A DNA stretch of 64,000 bases from Halorubrum sp. DM2. Its GTDB lineage: Archaea; Halobacteriota; Halobacteria; Halobacteriales; Haloferacaceae. Positions 53,429 through 62,055 of the stretch are shown piece after piece; the stretch's first letter is position 1, and every line of letters begins with the position of its first letter. A program made the position numbers and the translations under genes. Under the pieces are notes generated by a model, which was not told where the DNA came from, did not search any database, and saw only the letters and a list, made by a program, of their open reading frames with translations. Where the stretch lies: assembly GCF_901686465.1 (NCBI RefSeq), contig NZ_LR594487.1:2585433-2649432 (forward strand), read 5' to 3'.

Positions 53429-53545
53429 TATCCGTGTCGCTCGGCGATTTATAAGAAACAGCTACGTACAGCCGAGCGGCTGGGGATTCGGTAGCGTTCG
53501 CGTCGATCGACGATTTATAAATGACCGCACTACCGTGTCGCTGAT
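53414..53545 (-). repeat. Tandem 66-bp units with TATA boxes upstream of element, locus 5
   Basis: CTGGGG(C/A)TTCGG recurs at 53414 and 53480, 66 bp apart, and ATTTATAA recurs at 53447 and 53513, also 66 bp apart. The unit includes the AGCCGAGCGGCT palindrome shared with locus 1. On the minus strand the nearer TATA box lies 31-38 bp before the first hairpin arm, so a transcript starting there would begin just before hairpin 1. Confidence 0.8.
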
Positions 53546-53564
53546 CGTTTCTACCGAGCCTCGT

Positions 53565-54077
53565 TTATATACCGAACCCGGCCGCGGCCTCCGAAATCGT
53601 CTGCGTGACCGCCGAGAGATCGAGTTCGAGATTGATGACGAACTCGTTGATCGCCCAGAGCGCGGCGATCTCGACGGCCGTGATGATCACGGTGACGAGG
53701 TCCGCGTACTTGCTGCTCGTCGTCACGCCCGTCGGCAGCGAGTACTCCTTGTCGGAGAGCGGGTGGAACAGCGCGATCCCCCGTCGGCTCCCGACCACGT
53801 CGAGGACGTAGTGCGTCAACACGCCGATCCACACGTACTGGAGGTTGCCGAAGACTACCGGGTACGCGAGGAAGACCGCCAACACCGGGAGGCTGTGGAG
53901 CGTCTTCCGGTGGCGTCCGAAGGCGGTGTCGACGTCGGGGAACAGCGCGCCCAACACGACGGGAACGGTGACCTGTGCGACCATCTTCGCCGTCGCCGCG
54001 TCGAGACCGGGTTCGAGGACGAATCCGAGTCCCAGCGCGAGCAGGAGCCCGTTGAGAACGTGGCCGCGTTTGTTCAT
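53565..54077 (-). CDS. YdjM/DUF457-like membrane-bound metal-dependent hydrolase
   Basis: 170 aa from ATG 54077. About four hydrophobic helices. It begins MNKRGHVLNGLLLALGLGFV, and the second region VTVPVVLGALFPDVDTAFGRHRKTLHSLPVLAVFLAYPV has the family motif D-x-D...HR...THS-type (here PDVDTAFGRHRKTLHS). WIGVLTHYVLDVVGSRRGIALFHPLSDKEY holds the second His and Asp set. Proteins of this family are thought to be zinc-dependent hydrolases of unclear substrate. Confidence 0.88.
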   Translation of the reverse strand: MNKRGHVLNGLLLALGLGFVLEPGLDAATAKMVAQVTVPVVLGALFPDVDTAFGRHRKTLHSLPVLAVFLAYPVVFGNLQYVWIGVLTHYVLDVVGSRRGIALFHPLSDKEYSLPTGVTTSSKYADLVTVIITAVEIAALWAINEFVINLELDLSAVTQTISEAAAGFGI

Positions 54078-54220
54078 ACCGTTCGCTCTGCGTCTCGACA
54101 GGTCAAACCACCGGATCGCGGCGACGCTCGTAAGCTGCGCCTACCTCCCTCCCCTTCGGCGCTTTTGAGCCCCCGCTTCCCGGTCGAAAGAGCCACGGCG
54201 ACCGCGTCCCACCCGGCCGT

Positions 54221-55342
54221 ATGGAGTACGAGGAGCCGAAGTTCTTCCACGTGATGCAGTACGCCGCGGCCGCCGACGGCGACGTCATCGACATGGTGAG
54301 CGGCAACCCGGACTGGGAGCCGCCCGCCGCGCTCCGCGAGGCGCTCCGCGAGTACGCCGACCTCCCGCCCGCCGACTTCCAGTACCCGCCGAGCGACGGG
54401 CTCCGCGAGCTGCGGGAGGCGATCGCGGCGCGCAACGGGGTCGACGTCGACCGCGTGGTCGTCACCAACGGCACCGGCGAGGCGAACTACCTCGCGATGG
54501 CGCGCGCGCTCGACCGCGACGCCGGCGACGAGGCGCTGCTCACCGACCCTGTCTATCCCTACTACCCGGGGAAGACGCACCTGCTCGGCGGCGAGCCGAC
54601 GCTGGTGCCGACCGCTCGCGACGGAAGCCTCGACGTGGACGCGTTCCGCGCGGCCGCGAGCGAGGACACCGCGCTGATCGTCTTGAACACCCCGAACAAC
54701 CCGACCGGCGCGGTGTACGACCTCGATACGATTCGCGAGGTCGTCGGTATCGCCGAGGCGGTCGACGCCCTCGTCGTCGTCGACGAGGTGTACGACCGGT
54801 TCGATCTGGCCGGCTCGTTCGAGTCGGCGCTGGCCATCGACTCCGACCGGGTGATCGTCACGAGCGGCTTCTCGAAGTCGATGGCGATCACCGGATTTCG
54901 GGTCGGGTACGGCGTCTTCCCCGAGGCGCACGTCGACGACGCGCGGACCCGGCACATGCTCGTGAACGTCGCCGGGGCGCGCCCCTCGCAGTACGCGGCC
55001 TACCACGCGCTCGCCGAGACCCCGCCGAGCTACTACGCCGAGGCCCGCGACCTGCTCGCGGACCGCGTCGACGCGTTTACGAGCGCCCTTGACGCGGCGG
55101 GCGCGGAGTACAGCCGCCCGGAGGGGGCCTTCTACGTGCTCGCGCGCTTCGAGGGGTTCCCGGGGACGATGGCGAACGTCAAGCGGCTCGTCGACGAGGC
55201 GGGCGTCGCCGGAATGCCGGGCGAGGCGTTCGGAACCGCCCGCGACGAGTGGATCCGGTTCGCCCTGGTGACGCCGCGCGCGACCGAGGCCGCCGAACGG
55301 CTCGCGGACTACTTCGCCGACGGCGCGCCGGGTCCGCGATAA
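54221..55342 (+). CDS. PLP-dependent aminotransferase (class I/II)
   Basis: 373 aa. Fold type I: DVIDMVSGNPDWEPPAALREAL, FQYPPSDGLRELREAIA, VVTNGTGEANYLAMARAL, VLNTPNNPTGAVYDLDTIREV (Asn contacts), VVVDEVYDRFDLAGSF (PLP-binding Asp and Tyr), and ITSGFSKSMAITGFRVGYGVF-like Schiff-base segment with the PLP-binding Lys in SGFSKSMA. A C-terminal EWIRFALVTP contains the carboxylate-binding Arg. Aspartate-aminotransferase family; amino acid substrate not resolved. Confidence 0.93.
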   Translation: MEYEEPKFFHVMQYAAAADGDVIDMVSGNPDWEPPAALREALREYADLPPADFQYPPSDGLRELREAIAARNGVDVDRVVVTNGTGEANYLAMARALDRDAGDEALLTDPVYPYYPGKTHLLGGEPTLVPTARDGSLDVDAFRAAASEDTALIVLNTPNNPTGAVYDLDTIREVVGIAEAVDALVVVDEVYDRFDLAGSFESALAIDSDRVIVTSGFSKSMAITGFRVGYGVFPEAHVDDARTRHMLVNVAGARPSQYAAYHALAETPPSYYAEARDLLADRVDAFTSALDAAGAEYSRPEGAFYVLARFEGFPGTMANVKRLVDEAGVAGMPGEAFGTARDEWIRFALVTPRATEAAERLADYFADGAPGPR

Positions 55343-55394
55343 GCCACCGCGACGGCGCTCTCGACCGCTTCGGCCGAGGCCCGCGCCGGAGGCT

Positions 55395-56624
55395 TCAGCG
55401 ACCCCGAAGCCGACTCGCGGTGCCGACAGCGAGGAGGGCGAGAACTGCGGCGACGACGCCGAAGCCGGGACTGCCGTCGTCGGTGGCTCCGGAGTCGTCA
55501 CCGTCGCCCGAGCCGTCGGAACCGTTCCCGTCCGTCGCGGTGTCGACCCCCTCGACCGTCACCGGATCGGACGCGACGGACCCGTCCCGGGCGACGATCG
55601 TCCGGTTCCCGGTCGACGATATTTCCACGTCGACCTCTCCGCGGTCGTTCGTCTCGCCGACCGCGTCGCCATCGACCTCGACGGTCGCGCCGGGGACCCG
55701 CTCGTCGTAGGCGTTCCGAACCGTCACGCGGGTCGTCTCGCTGACCAAGACGCGTTCGTTCGCCGGCGTAACCGACAGTGCGGGGGTCAGCTGTGCCGTG
55801 GCGTTCACGCTCGCCGAGGACTCCCGCACCCTGATCCGTTCGTTCGAGGCGTCGTACCCGTCCTTGACGACCTCGACCGTGTACACGTCGTTCACGGGGA
55901 CGTTGAGCGAGGCCGTCCCCTCTGTCACGCTCACCTCGGCGTCGTAGGCCGGCGAGGACACGCGGACCGCTCCGGTCTCGATGGAGGCGGGCGGGTCGAA
56001 GTGGTCGTCGAGGGCGCGCACGTCGAGCGTCACGGTCCCCCGTTCGAGCGCGACCGTCGCCTCCGCGTTCCGCGCCACCGTCACCTCCCGCTGCGCCTCG
56101 AAGTAGCCCGGCTTCACGACGACGACCTCGTACGTGCCGCGCTCGACGCGCGCCGTCTCGTAGATCCCGTCCGCGTCGGTCTCGCCCCGGTCGACCGTCC
56201 GCCCGTCCTCGCGGATCCGCACCGTCGCATTGGCCTGCGGCCGGTCCCGGTCGTCGACCACGGTCACCGTCGCCGTCCCGCTCCGACTGACGCCGAGCGC
56301 GACCGCCGTCTCGCTCGCGTTAGCGACGCGGAGGGGGCGGTTCCGGACGTACGCGTCGTCGTCGACGTCCAGTTCGACGCTCGCCCCCTCGGGGACGTCG
56401 AGCAGTACGTTCCCGTTGCTCGCCGTCGTCCCCGTCGCGGTCTCCGTCTCGCCGGACTCGGTCTCCCACGTCGCCTCGACGGTCACGCCGCCGACCGTGT
56501 CGCCGTTCTGGTCCGTCACCGAGACGGTGAGCGTCACCTGCTCCTGACCGACCGCGCCGCCGGTCGCGACGACGGCGACGACCAGCACCGCCGCCGCGAC
56601 GACGACCACACGTGAGGCGTTCAT
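55395..56624 (-). CDS. PGF-CTERM cell-surface protein with carboxypeptidase-regulatory-like repeats
   Basis: 409 aa from ATG 56624; a minus-strand TATA-like ACCAATAT lies about 27 bp upstream. Signal peptide: MNASRVVVVAAAVLVVAVVATGGAVGQ (cleavage probably after AVG). It is followed by several beta-sandwich repeats (VTLTVSVTDQNGDTVGGVTVEATW, TATVTVVDDRDRPQANATVRI, TYEVVVVKPGYFEAQREVTV, TTRVTVRNAYDERVPGATVEV) like peptide-transport/regulatory Ig-like domains. A Gly/Asp/Ser-rich linker leads to SPGFGVVAAVLALLAVGTASRLRGR, a PGF-CTERM sorting signal cut by archaeosortase A. Likely surface anchored and glycosylated; function unknown. Confidence 0.9.
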   Translation of the reverse strand: MNASRVVVVAAAVLVVAVVATGGAVGQEQVTLTVSVTDQNGDTVGGVTVEATWETESGETETATGTTASNGNVLLDVPEGASVELDVDDDAYVRNRPLRVANASETAVALGVSRSGTATVTVVDDRDRPQANATVRIREDGRTVDRGETDADGIYETARVERGTYEVVVVKPGYFEAQREVTVARNAEATVALERGTVTLDVRALDDHFDPPASIETGAVRVSSPAYDAEVSVTEGTASLNVPVNDVYTVEVVKDGYDASNERIRVRESSASVNATAQLTPALSVTPANERVLVSETTRVTVRNAYDERVPGATVEVDGDAVGETNDRGEVDVEISSTGNRTIVARDGSVASDPVTVEGVDTATDGNGSDGSGDGDDSGATDDGSPGFGVVAAVLALLAVGTASRLRGR

Positions 56625-56819
56625 ACTCGCAATCGGGGGTCGAACGATATTGGTATGGGCCAAATACCCGAGTAGGATCGACCTTCCGTCCGCGTCCGAG
56701 CGGGAATCTACTCGCGGATCGCGGTCGCGGCTTCGCGGTTCGGTGCCCGGTCGGTCCCGCCGTCTGAACTGTTCCCACGACTCCGCCGTATTCAAATACG
56801 CGCGCGCAGACCAACGCGT

Positions 56820-59800
56820 ATGGAGCAGATCGACGACCAGTACGCGCCCGCGGACGTCGAGACCGCGGTCGACGAGTACTGGGACGACCACGACGCCTAC
56901 GAGGCGGCGAAAGAGGCGCACGCCGACGACCCGCCGTTCTTTTTCGTGGACGGCCCGCCGTACACCTCCGGGCAGATGCACCTCGGAACCGCTTGGAACA
57001 AGACGCTGAAAGACGCCGTCATCCGGTACAAGCGGATGACCGGCCACCGCGTCACCGACCGCCCCGGCTACGACATGCACGGGCTCCCGATCGAGGTGAA
57101 AGTCGAGGAGGAGCTCGGCTTCGAGAACAAGCGGGACATCGAGGAGTACGGGATGGAGGCGTTCATCGAGAAGTGCAAGCAGTTCGCCGTCGAGAACCGG
57201 GCGGCGATGGACGAGGACTTCAAGTCCATCGGCGCGTGGATGGACTGGGAGGACCCCTACGAGACGATTGACCCCGAGTACATGGAGGCCGCCTGGTGGG
57301 CGTTCTCCGAGGTCGCCGACAACGGCCTCGTCGAGCAGGGGAAACGCTCGATCTCGCAGTGCCCGCGCTGCGAGACCGGCCTCGCCAACAACGAGGTCGA
57401 GTACGAGGACGTCGAGGACCCCTCGATCTACGTGAAGTTCCCGCTCGCCGACCGCGAGGGGAGCCTCGTCATCTGGACGACGACGCCGTGGACGATCCCC
57501 GCGAACACCTTCGTCGCCGTCGACGAGGAGCTGACCTACAACGCGGTCCGCGCCGAGCGGGACGGCGAGGAGGAACTGCTCTACGTCGCCGCCGAGTGCG
57601 TCGAAGACGTGCTACAGGCGGGCCGCTACGAGAGCTACGAAGTCGAGGCCGAGCTGACCGGCGACGACCTCGTTGGCTGGGCGTACGACCACCCGCTCGC
57701 CGACCGCGTCGCCGAGTACCCGGACTTCGACGGTGCCGGGCGGGTGTACGCCGCCGACTACGTGGAGGCCGACCGCACCGGACTCGTCCACTCCGCGCCC
57801 GGCCACGGGGAGGAGGACTTCCACCGCGGCACCGAACTCGGCCTCGACGTCCACTGTCCCGTCGGGCCGAACGGCGAGTTCACCGAGGCCGCCGGGGAGT
57901 ACGCCGGCCAGTTCGTCCGCGACGCCAACGACGACATCATCGACGACCTCGTCGCCGACGGCCACATGCTCGCGCACGGGACCGTCGAGCACAGCTACGG
58001 CCACTGCTGGCGGTGTGACACCGGGATCATCCAGCTGGTCACCGACCAGTGGTTCATCTCGATCACGGACGTGAAAGACGACCTCCTTGAGAACATGGAG
58101 GAGTCGGAGTGGCACCCGCAGTGGGCGCGGGACAACCGGTTCCGCGACTTCATCGAGGACGCCCCCGACTGGAACGTCTCCCGCCAGCGCTACTGGGGGA
58201 TCCCGATCCCGATCTGGGTGCCCGAAGACGCCGAGTCCGGACAGCTCGACGAGGACATGATCGTGATCGGCACCCGGGAGGAGCTCGCCGACCGCGTCGA
58301 GGAGGACGTCGACCCCGAGTCGATCGACCTCCACCGCCCCTCGGTGGACGACCTCACCGTCGTCGAGGACGGGACGACCTACCGGCGGATCGACGACGTG
58401 TTCGACGTGTGGATCGACTCCTCGGTGGCGTCGTGGGCGACGCTCGGCTATCCGAGCGACGAGGCGGCCCACGAGGAGCTGTGGCCCGCGGACCTGATCA
58501 TCGAGGCGCACGACCAGACCCGCGGCTGGTTCTGGTCGCAGCTCGGGATGGGGACCGCCGCGGTCGACCAGATCCCCTACGAGGAGGTGCTGATGCACGG
58601 GTTCGCCAACGACGAGGACGGCCGCAAGATGTCGAAGTCGGTCGGGAACATCGTCACGCCCGAGGAGGCGATCGACCGCGCCGGACGCGACCCGCTGCGA
58701 ACCTACCTCCTCAGCCACGACCAGCAGGGCGTCGACCTCGCGTTCGAGTGGGACGGGCTCGGCGAGATACAGGGCAAGCTCAACATCCTCTGGAACGTGT
58801 TCCGGTTCCCCTTAGAGTACATGGACCTCGACGGCTACGACCCGGCCGAGGCCGATCTGGCGGACGGCGACCTCGAACTCGTCGACGAGTGGGTGCTCTC
58901 GCGGCTCCAGTCCGTGGAAGCCGAGGTCGCGGACGCCTGGGACGACTATCAGGTCAGCGACGCCGTCAACGCCGTGATCGAGTTCGTCACGCAGGACGTC
59001 TCCCGGTTCTACGTGAAGGCGGTCCGCGACCGCATGTGGGAGGAGGCCGACTCCGCCTCGAAGCGCGGCGCGTACGCCACGCTCGCGACCGTCCTCGACG
59101 AGGTGACGCGTCTGCTCGCGCCGATCGCGCCGTACATGACCGAGCGCATGTACCAGACCCTCGACGGCGAGGCGACGACGGTCCACGCGCTGTCGTACCC
59201 CGAGCCGGACGCCGACCTGCGCGACCCCGACCTCGAACGCGACGTGGCGGTCTTCCGCGACGTGGAGGAGGCCGCCGCGAACGCGCGCCAGCAGGCCGGG
59301 CGCAAGCTCCGGTGGCCCGTGCCGCGCGTCGTCGTCGAGACCGACGACGAGACGGTCGCGGCCGCGGTCGACAGGCTCTCCGAGCTGATCGCCGACCGCG
59401 TCAACGCGCGCGAGGTGGTCGTCACCGACGCGTTCGACGAACTGGTCGAGACCGCCGAGCCGCAGATGGCCGCCATCGGGCCTGCGTTCGGCGGCGACGC
59501 ACAGAAGGTGATGGAGGCCGTTCAGGGCGCGACCCGCGCGGCCGTCGAGGGCGGCGAGGTCGCGGTCGACGGCGAGTCGATCGACCTCGACGACGAGATG
59601 GTCGAGTACGTCGCGGAGCCGCCGGAGAACGTCTCTGGTGCGGAGTTCGAGGGCGGCACCGTCTACGTCGACACCTCCCTGACCCCCGAGATCGAGTCCG
59701 AGGGCTACGCCCGCGACGTGATTCGCCGGATCCAGGAGATGCGCAAAGAGCTCGACTTGGACGTGGAGGCGCGGATCCGCGTCGGCGTCGCGGTCGACGA

Positions 59801-59972
59801 CGACCGCGTCGCCGCGTTTGTCGACGACCACGCCGACCTGATCGCCGGGGAGGTACGCGCCGACGCGTGGCTCGATGACCCGAGCGACGCCGCGGCCGCC
59901 GAGGGCGGCCTCGTCGAGGAGTGGGAGGTCGAGGGTATCACGGTCACGATCGGCGTCGAACCGGTCGCGTAA
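56820..59972 (+). CDS. ileS: Isoleucyl-tRNA synthetase
   Basis: 1050 aa class I synthetase. HIGH motif variant in GPPYTSGQMHLGTAWNK (about residues 53-56), KMSKS in EDGRKMSKSVGNIVTPEEAI (about 603), editing-domain segment VIWTTTPWTIPANTFVAVDEEL and GLVHSAPGHGEEDFHRGTELGL, and the tRNA-binding anticodon domain YVKAVRDRMWEEADSASKRGAYATL. The Cys-rich QCPRCETGLANNEVEYEDVED knuckle is typical of archaeal enzymes. Start at ATG 56820 with an AT-rich TTCAAATACG about 27 bp upstream. Confidence 0.97.
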   Translation: MEQIDDQYAPADVETAVDEYWDDHDAYEAAKEAHADDPPFFFVDGPPYTSGQMHLGTAWNKTLKDAVIRYKRMTGHRVTDRPGYDMHGLPIEVKVEEELGFENKRDIEEYGMEAFIEKCKQFAVENRAAMDEDFKSIGAWMDWEDPYETIDPEYMEAAWWAFSEVADNGLVEQGKRSISQCPRCETGLANNEVEYEDVEDPSIYVKFPLADREGSLVIWTTTPWTIPANTFVAVDEELTYNAVRAERDGEEELLYVAAECVEDVLQAGRYESYEVEAELTGDDLVGWAYDHPLADRVAEYPDFDGAGRVYAADYVEADRTGLVHSAPGHGEEDFHRGTELGLDVHCPVGPNGEFTEAAGEYAGQFVRDANDDIIDDLVADGHMLAHGTVEHSYGHCWRCDTGIIQLVTDQWFISITDVKDDLLENMEESEWHPQWARDNRFRDFIEDAPDWNVSRQRYWGIPIPIWVPEDAESGQLDEDMIVIGTREELADRVEEDVDPESIDLHRPSVDDLTVVEDGTTYRRIDDVFDVWIDSSVASWATLGYPSDEAAHEELWPADLIIEAHDQTRGWFWSQLGMGTAAVDQIPYEEVLMHGFANDEDGRKMSKSVGNIVTPEEAIDRAGRDPLRTYLLSHDQQGVDLAFEWDGLGEIQGKLNILWNVFRFPLEYMDLDGYDPAEADLADGDLELVDEWVLSRLQSVEAEVADAWDDYQVSDAVNAVIEFVTQDVSRFYVKAVRDRMWEEADSASKRGAYATLATVLDEVTRLLAPIAPYMTERMYQTLDGEATTVHALSYPEPDADLRDPDLERDVAVFRDVEEAAANARQQAGRKLRWPVPRVVVETDDETVAAAVDRLSELIADRVNAREVVVTDAFDELVETAEPQMAAIGPAFGGDAQKVMEAVQGATRAAVEGGEVAVDGESIDLDDEMVEYVAEPPENVSGAEFEGGTVYVDTSLTPEIESEGYARDVIRRIQEMRKELDLDVEARIRVGVAVDDDRVAAFVDDHADLIAGEVRADAWLDDPSDAAAAEGGLVEEWEVEGITVTIGVEPVA

Positions 59973-60083
59973 CGGCCCGGAGCGTCGGTCTTCCCCCGTC
60001 ACGCCGACCGTTTCAGCCCGCCGTCACCCGTCAATCGCGCCGCCGCCGAAACCTATAGGTGCGTTCTTTACTCACGGTTGATT

Positions 60084-60557
60084 ATGTATGTCCGGGCGGC
60101 CCGGCCCGACGACGCGGAGGCGCTGCGGACCGTGGTCTCGCGAGCGCGCGAGGAGACGGTGTTCGACGACATCGGCGCGCCCTTACTCGACGTGTCCGCC
60201 GCCGGCGTCCGCGAGGCCGCCGCCGAGGCCGAGTGGTCGTTCCTGATGGAAACCGACGAGGAGGGCCCGGTCGGACTGGCGATCGCCCACCCGGACCCCG
60301 ACGGTGCGGAGGCGGAGCTGCTGGCGCTGTGGGTCCATCCGAACCGCGCCGGCGAGGGCGTCGCCGAGGAACTGCTCGCCCGCGTCGGCGACGCCCTCGC
60401 CGGTCGCGGGGTCGACACGCTCCGCGCGACGGTTCCCTCAGACCGTCCCAGCGCCGAGGAGTTCTTCAGCGCCCACGGGTTCACGCGCCGCGGAACGTGC
60501 CGGAGCCCGGCGGGTGACGAATCGGTCGTCATCGCCGACCCACGGGCGCTCGGCTGA
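60084..60557 (+). CDS. GNAT-family N-acetyltransferase
   Basis: 157 aa from ATG 60084 (MYVRAARPDDAEALRTVVSRA). The acetyl-CoA motif ELLALWVHPNRAGEGVAEELLARVGDAL (about residues 74-101) with the R-A-G-E-G-V-A pyrophosphate loop, then FFSAHGFTRRG, is typical. Substrate unknown. A CCTATAGG palindrome (60052-60059) about 27 bp upstream probably serves as TATA box. Confidence 0.86.
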   Translation: MYVRAARPDDAEALRTVVSRAREETVFDDIGAPLLDVSAAGVREAAAEAEWSFLMETDEEGPVGLAIAHPDPDGAEAELLALWVHPNRAGEGVAEELLARVGDALAGRGVDTLRATVPSDRPSAEEFFSAHGFTRRGTCRSPAGDESVVIADPRALG

Positions 60558-60601
60558 GACGCGGGACTAACGGCTGCGGGACCGCCGACCGCCGGATCGA
60601 C

Positions 60602-61030
60602 TCACTTCAGCCGCTCTTGGAGGAACGACGGGTGTGCCGCGGTCACGCCCTCCACCCCGAGCAGCTTCTCGGAGATGACGTCGCCGAGCTCGTCGCCGTC
60701 GCCGGCGCGCACCTCGGCCATCAGCATGTGGTCGCCGGAGGAGGTGTACAGCGCCTGGACCTCGTCGAGCGACTTCAGTTCCCGGGTGGCCCCGACGTAC
60801 TGACCCGAGTCCACGTCCATCCCCACCATGGCGATCGACTGCGAGGAGAGCTTCTTCGGGTCGACCTCCGCCGAGTAGCCGACGATCACACCCCGGTCTT
60901 CGAGGCGGTCGATGTACTTCCGCACCGTCGGCTTCGAGACGTCGGCTCGCTCGGCGATCTCTCCGCAGGACGCCTGTGCGTCCTCTTCTAACACAGAGAG
61001 GATCCGTTCCTCCGTCGATACCGTACTCAT
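60602..61030 (-). CDS. Lrp/AsnC-family transcriptional regulator
   Basis: 142 aa. N-terminal HTH: STEERILSVLEEDAQASCGEIAERADVSKPTVRKYIDRLEDRGVIVGYSAEVDPKKL. C-terminal RAM ligand-binding domain: AMVGMDVDSGQYVGATRELKSLDEVQALYTSSGDHMLMAEVRAGDGDELGDVISEKLLGVEGV. It lies downstream of porB on the same strand, 83 bp away. A similar regulator (LrpA1) sits next to porAB in Halobacterium, as I recall it, which supports the por assignment and suggests local control; its own regulation targets are not visible. Confidence 0.9.
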   Translation of the reverse strand: MSTVSTEERILSVLEEDAQASCGEIAERADVSKPTVRKYIDRLEDRGVIVGYSAEVDPKKLSSQSIAMVGMDVDSGQYVGATRELKSLDEVQALYTSSGDHMLMAEVRAGDGDELGDVISEKLLGVEGVTAAHPSFLQERLK

Positions 61031-61049
61031 GAGTATATGGTTGTCTCCA

Positions 61050-61063
61050 ATGAAAAAATACCT
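61050..61063 (-). promoter_or_regulatory. AT-rich promoter and T-tract between porB and the Lrp-type gene
   Basis: Read on the minus strand, GGTATTTTTTCATT lies about 24-30 bp before the ATG at 61030 and can act as the TATA element of the regulator gene. The same T runs (ATTTTTTC, plus GTTTTC slightly upstream) could stop transcription from porBA. Confidence 0.5.
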
Positions 61064-61113
61064 TCCGAATCAGAAAACGAGCGCCTTGCGCCGTGAACGG
61101 CTGCGGCGGCCGC

Positions 61114-62052
61114 TCAGGCGTGTTTGTCGAGGAACATGTCGTGGGACCGCTCCCACTCGTAGTCGTCGTCCCAGTAGCGCTCGGCGAGCGGCTCCTCAGG
61201 CATCTCGCCGATCGCCTGCTTCTCCTCGCCGTAGGAGGGACGATCCTCGTCGACGTAGAAGCGACCGGTGAGGACCTCGCCCTCGTGGAGCGACTCCTCG
61301 GTCTCTCGCATCATCTCGGCGGCCTCGACGCGGTCCGTCTTGTCGAACTCGTAGTCGTCGGAGTCGTTGACGTCGATGTACGGGACGTACTGGCGCGCGT
61401 CCTTGTTCCAGGTCGGACACTGGGTGAGGAAGTCGACGTGCGCGAACCCGTCGTGTTCGATCGCCTCGACGATGATCTCTTTGGCCTGGTTCGGATTGAC
61501 CGCGGCCGTGCGGGCGACGTAGGACGCGCCGGCGTTCAGCGACAGCGAGAGCGGCTTGAGCGGCTCCTTGGCGCTGCCGGACGGCTGCGTCTTCGACTTG
61601 TGACCCTTGGGGCTCGTCGGGGAGGTCTGTCCCTTCGTGAGCCCGAAGATCTCGTTGTTGAAGACGATGTACGTCATGTCGTGGTTCTCCCGGGCCGTGT
61701 GGAGGAAGTGGTTCCCGCCGATCCCGTAGCCGTCACCGTCGCCGCCGGCGGCGATCACTTCGAGATCGGGGTTCGCGAGCTTCGCGGCGCGGGCCACGGG
61801 CAGCGAGCGCCCGTGGATCGTGTGGAACCCGTACGTGTCGAGGTAGCTGTTCAGCTTACCCGAACAGCCGATCCCGGTACACAGCAGGGTCTCCTCGGGC
61901 GTGCGCCCGACCTCCGGGAGCGCCTGCTTCAGCGCCTTCAGGACGCTGAAGTCACCGCAGCCCGGACACCAGGTCGGCTGCGGCTCCACGCCGGGAGTGT
62001 ACTCGTCGCGGTCGATCTCTCGCTCCTCTCCGATCGCTGAAAACGTGCTCAT
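61114..62052 (-). CDS. porB: 2-oxoacid:ferredoxin oxidoreductase, beta subunit (probably pyruvate)
   Basis: 312 aa ThDP subunit. Motifs: TWCPGCGDFSVLKALKQALPEVG, TGIGCSGKLNSYLDTYGFHTIHGRSLPVARAAKLA, EVIAAGGDGDGYGIGGNHFLHTA (ThDP), FGLTKGQTSPTSPKG. A longer C-terminal tail than KorB (ERYWDDDYEWERSHDMFLDKH). With PorA it turns pyruvate and CoA into acetyl-CoA, CO2 and reduced ferredoxin. The pyruvate assignment is from subunit length and the adjacent Lrp-type gene. The junction to porA is the same TAACCAATGAGC sequence as at kor. Confidence 0.87.
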   Translation of the reverse strand: MSTFSAIGEEREIDRDEYTPGVEPQPTWCPGCGDFSVLKALKQALPEVGRTPEETLLCTGIGCSGKLNSYLDTYGFHTIHGRSLPVARAAKLANPDLEVIAAGGDGDGYGIGGNHFLHTARENHDMTYIVFNNEIFGLTKGQTSPTSPKGHKSKTQPSGSAKEPLKPLSLSLNAGASYVARTAAVNPNQAKEIIVEAIEHDGFAHVDFLTQCPTWNKDARQYVPYIDVNDSDDYEFDKTDRVEAAEMMRETEESLHEGEVLTGRFYVDEDRPSYGEEKQAIGEMPEEPLAERYWDDDYEWERSHDMFLDKHA

Positions 62053-62055
62053 TGG

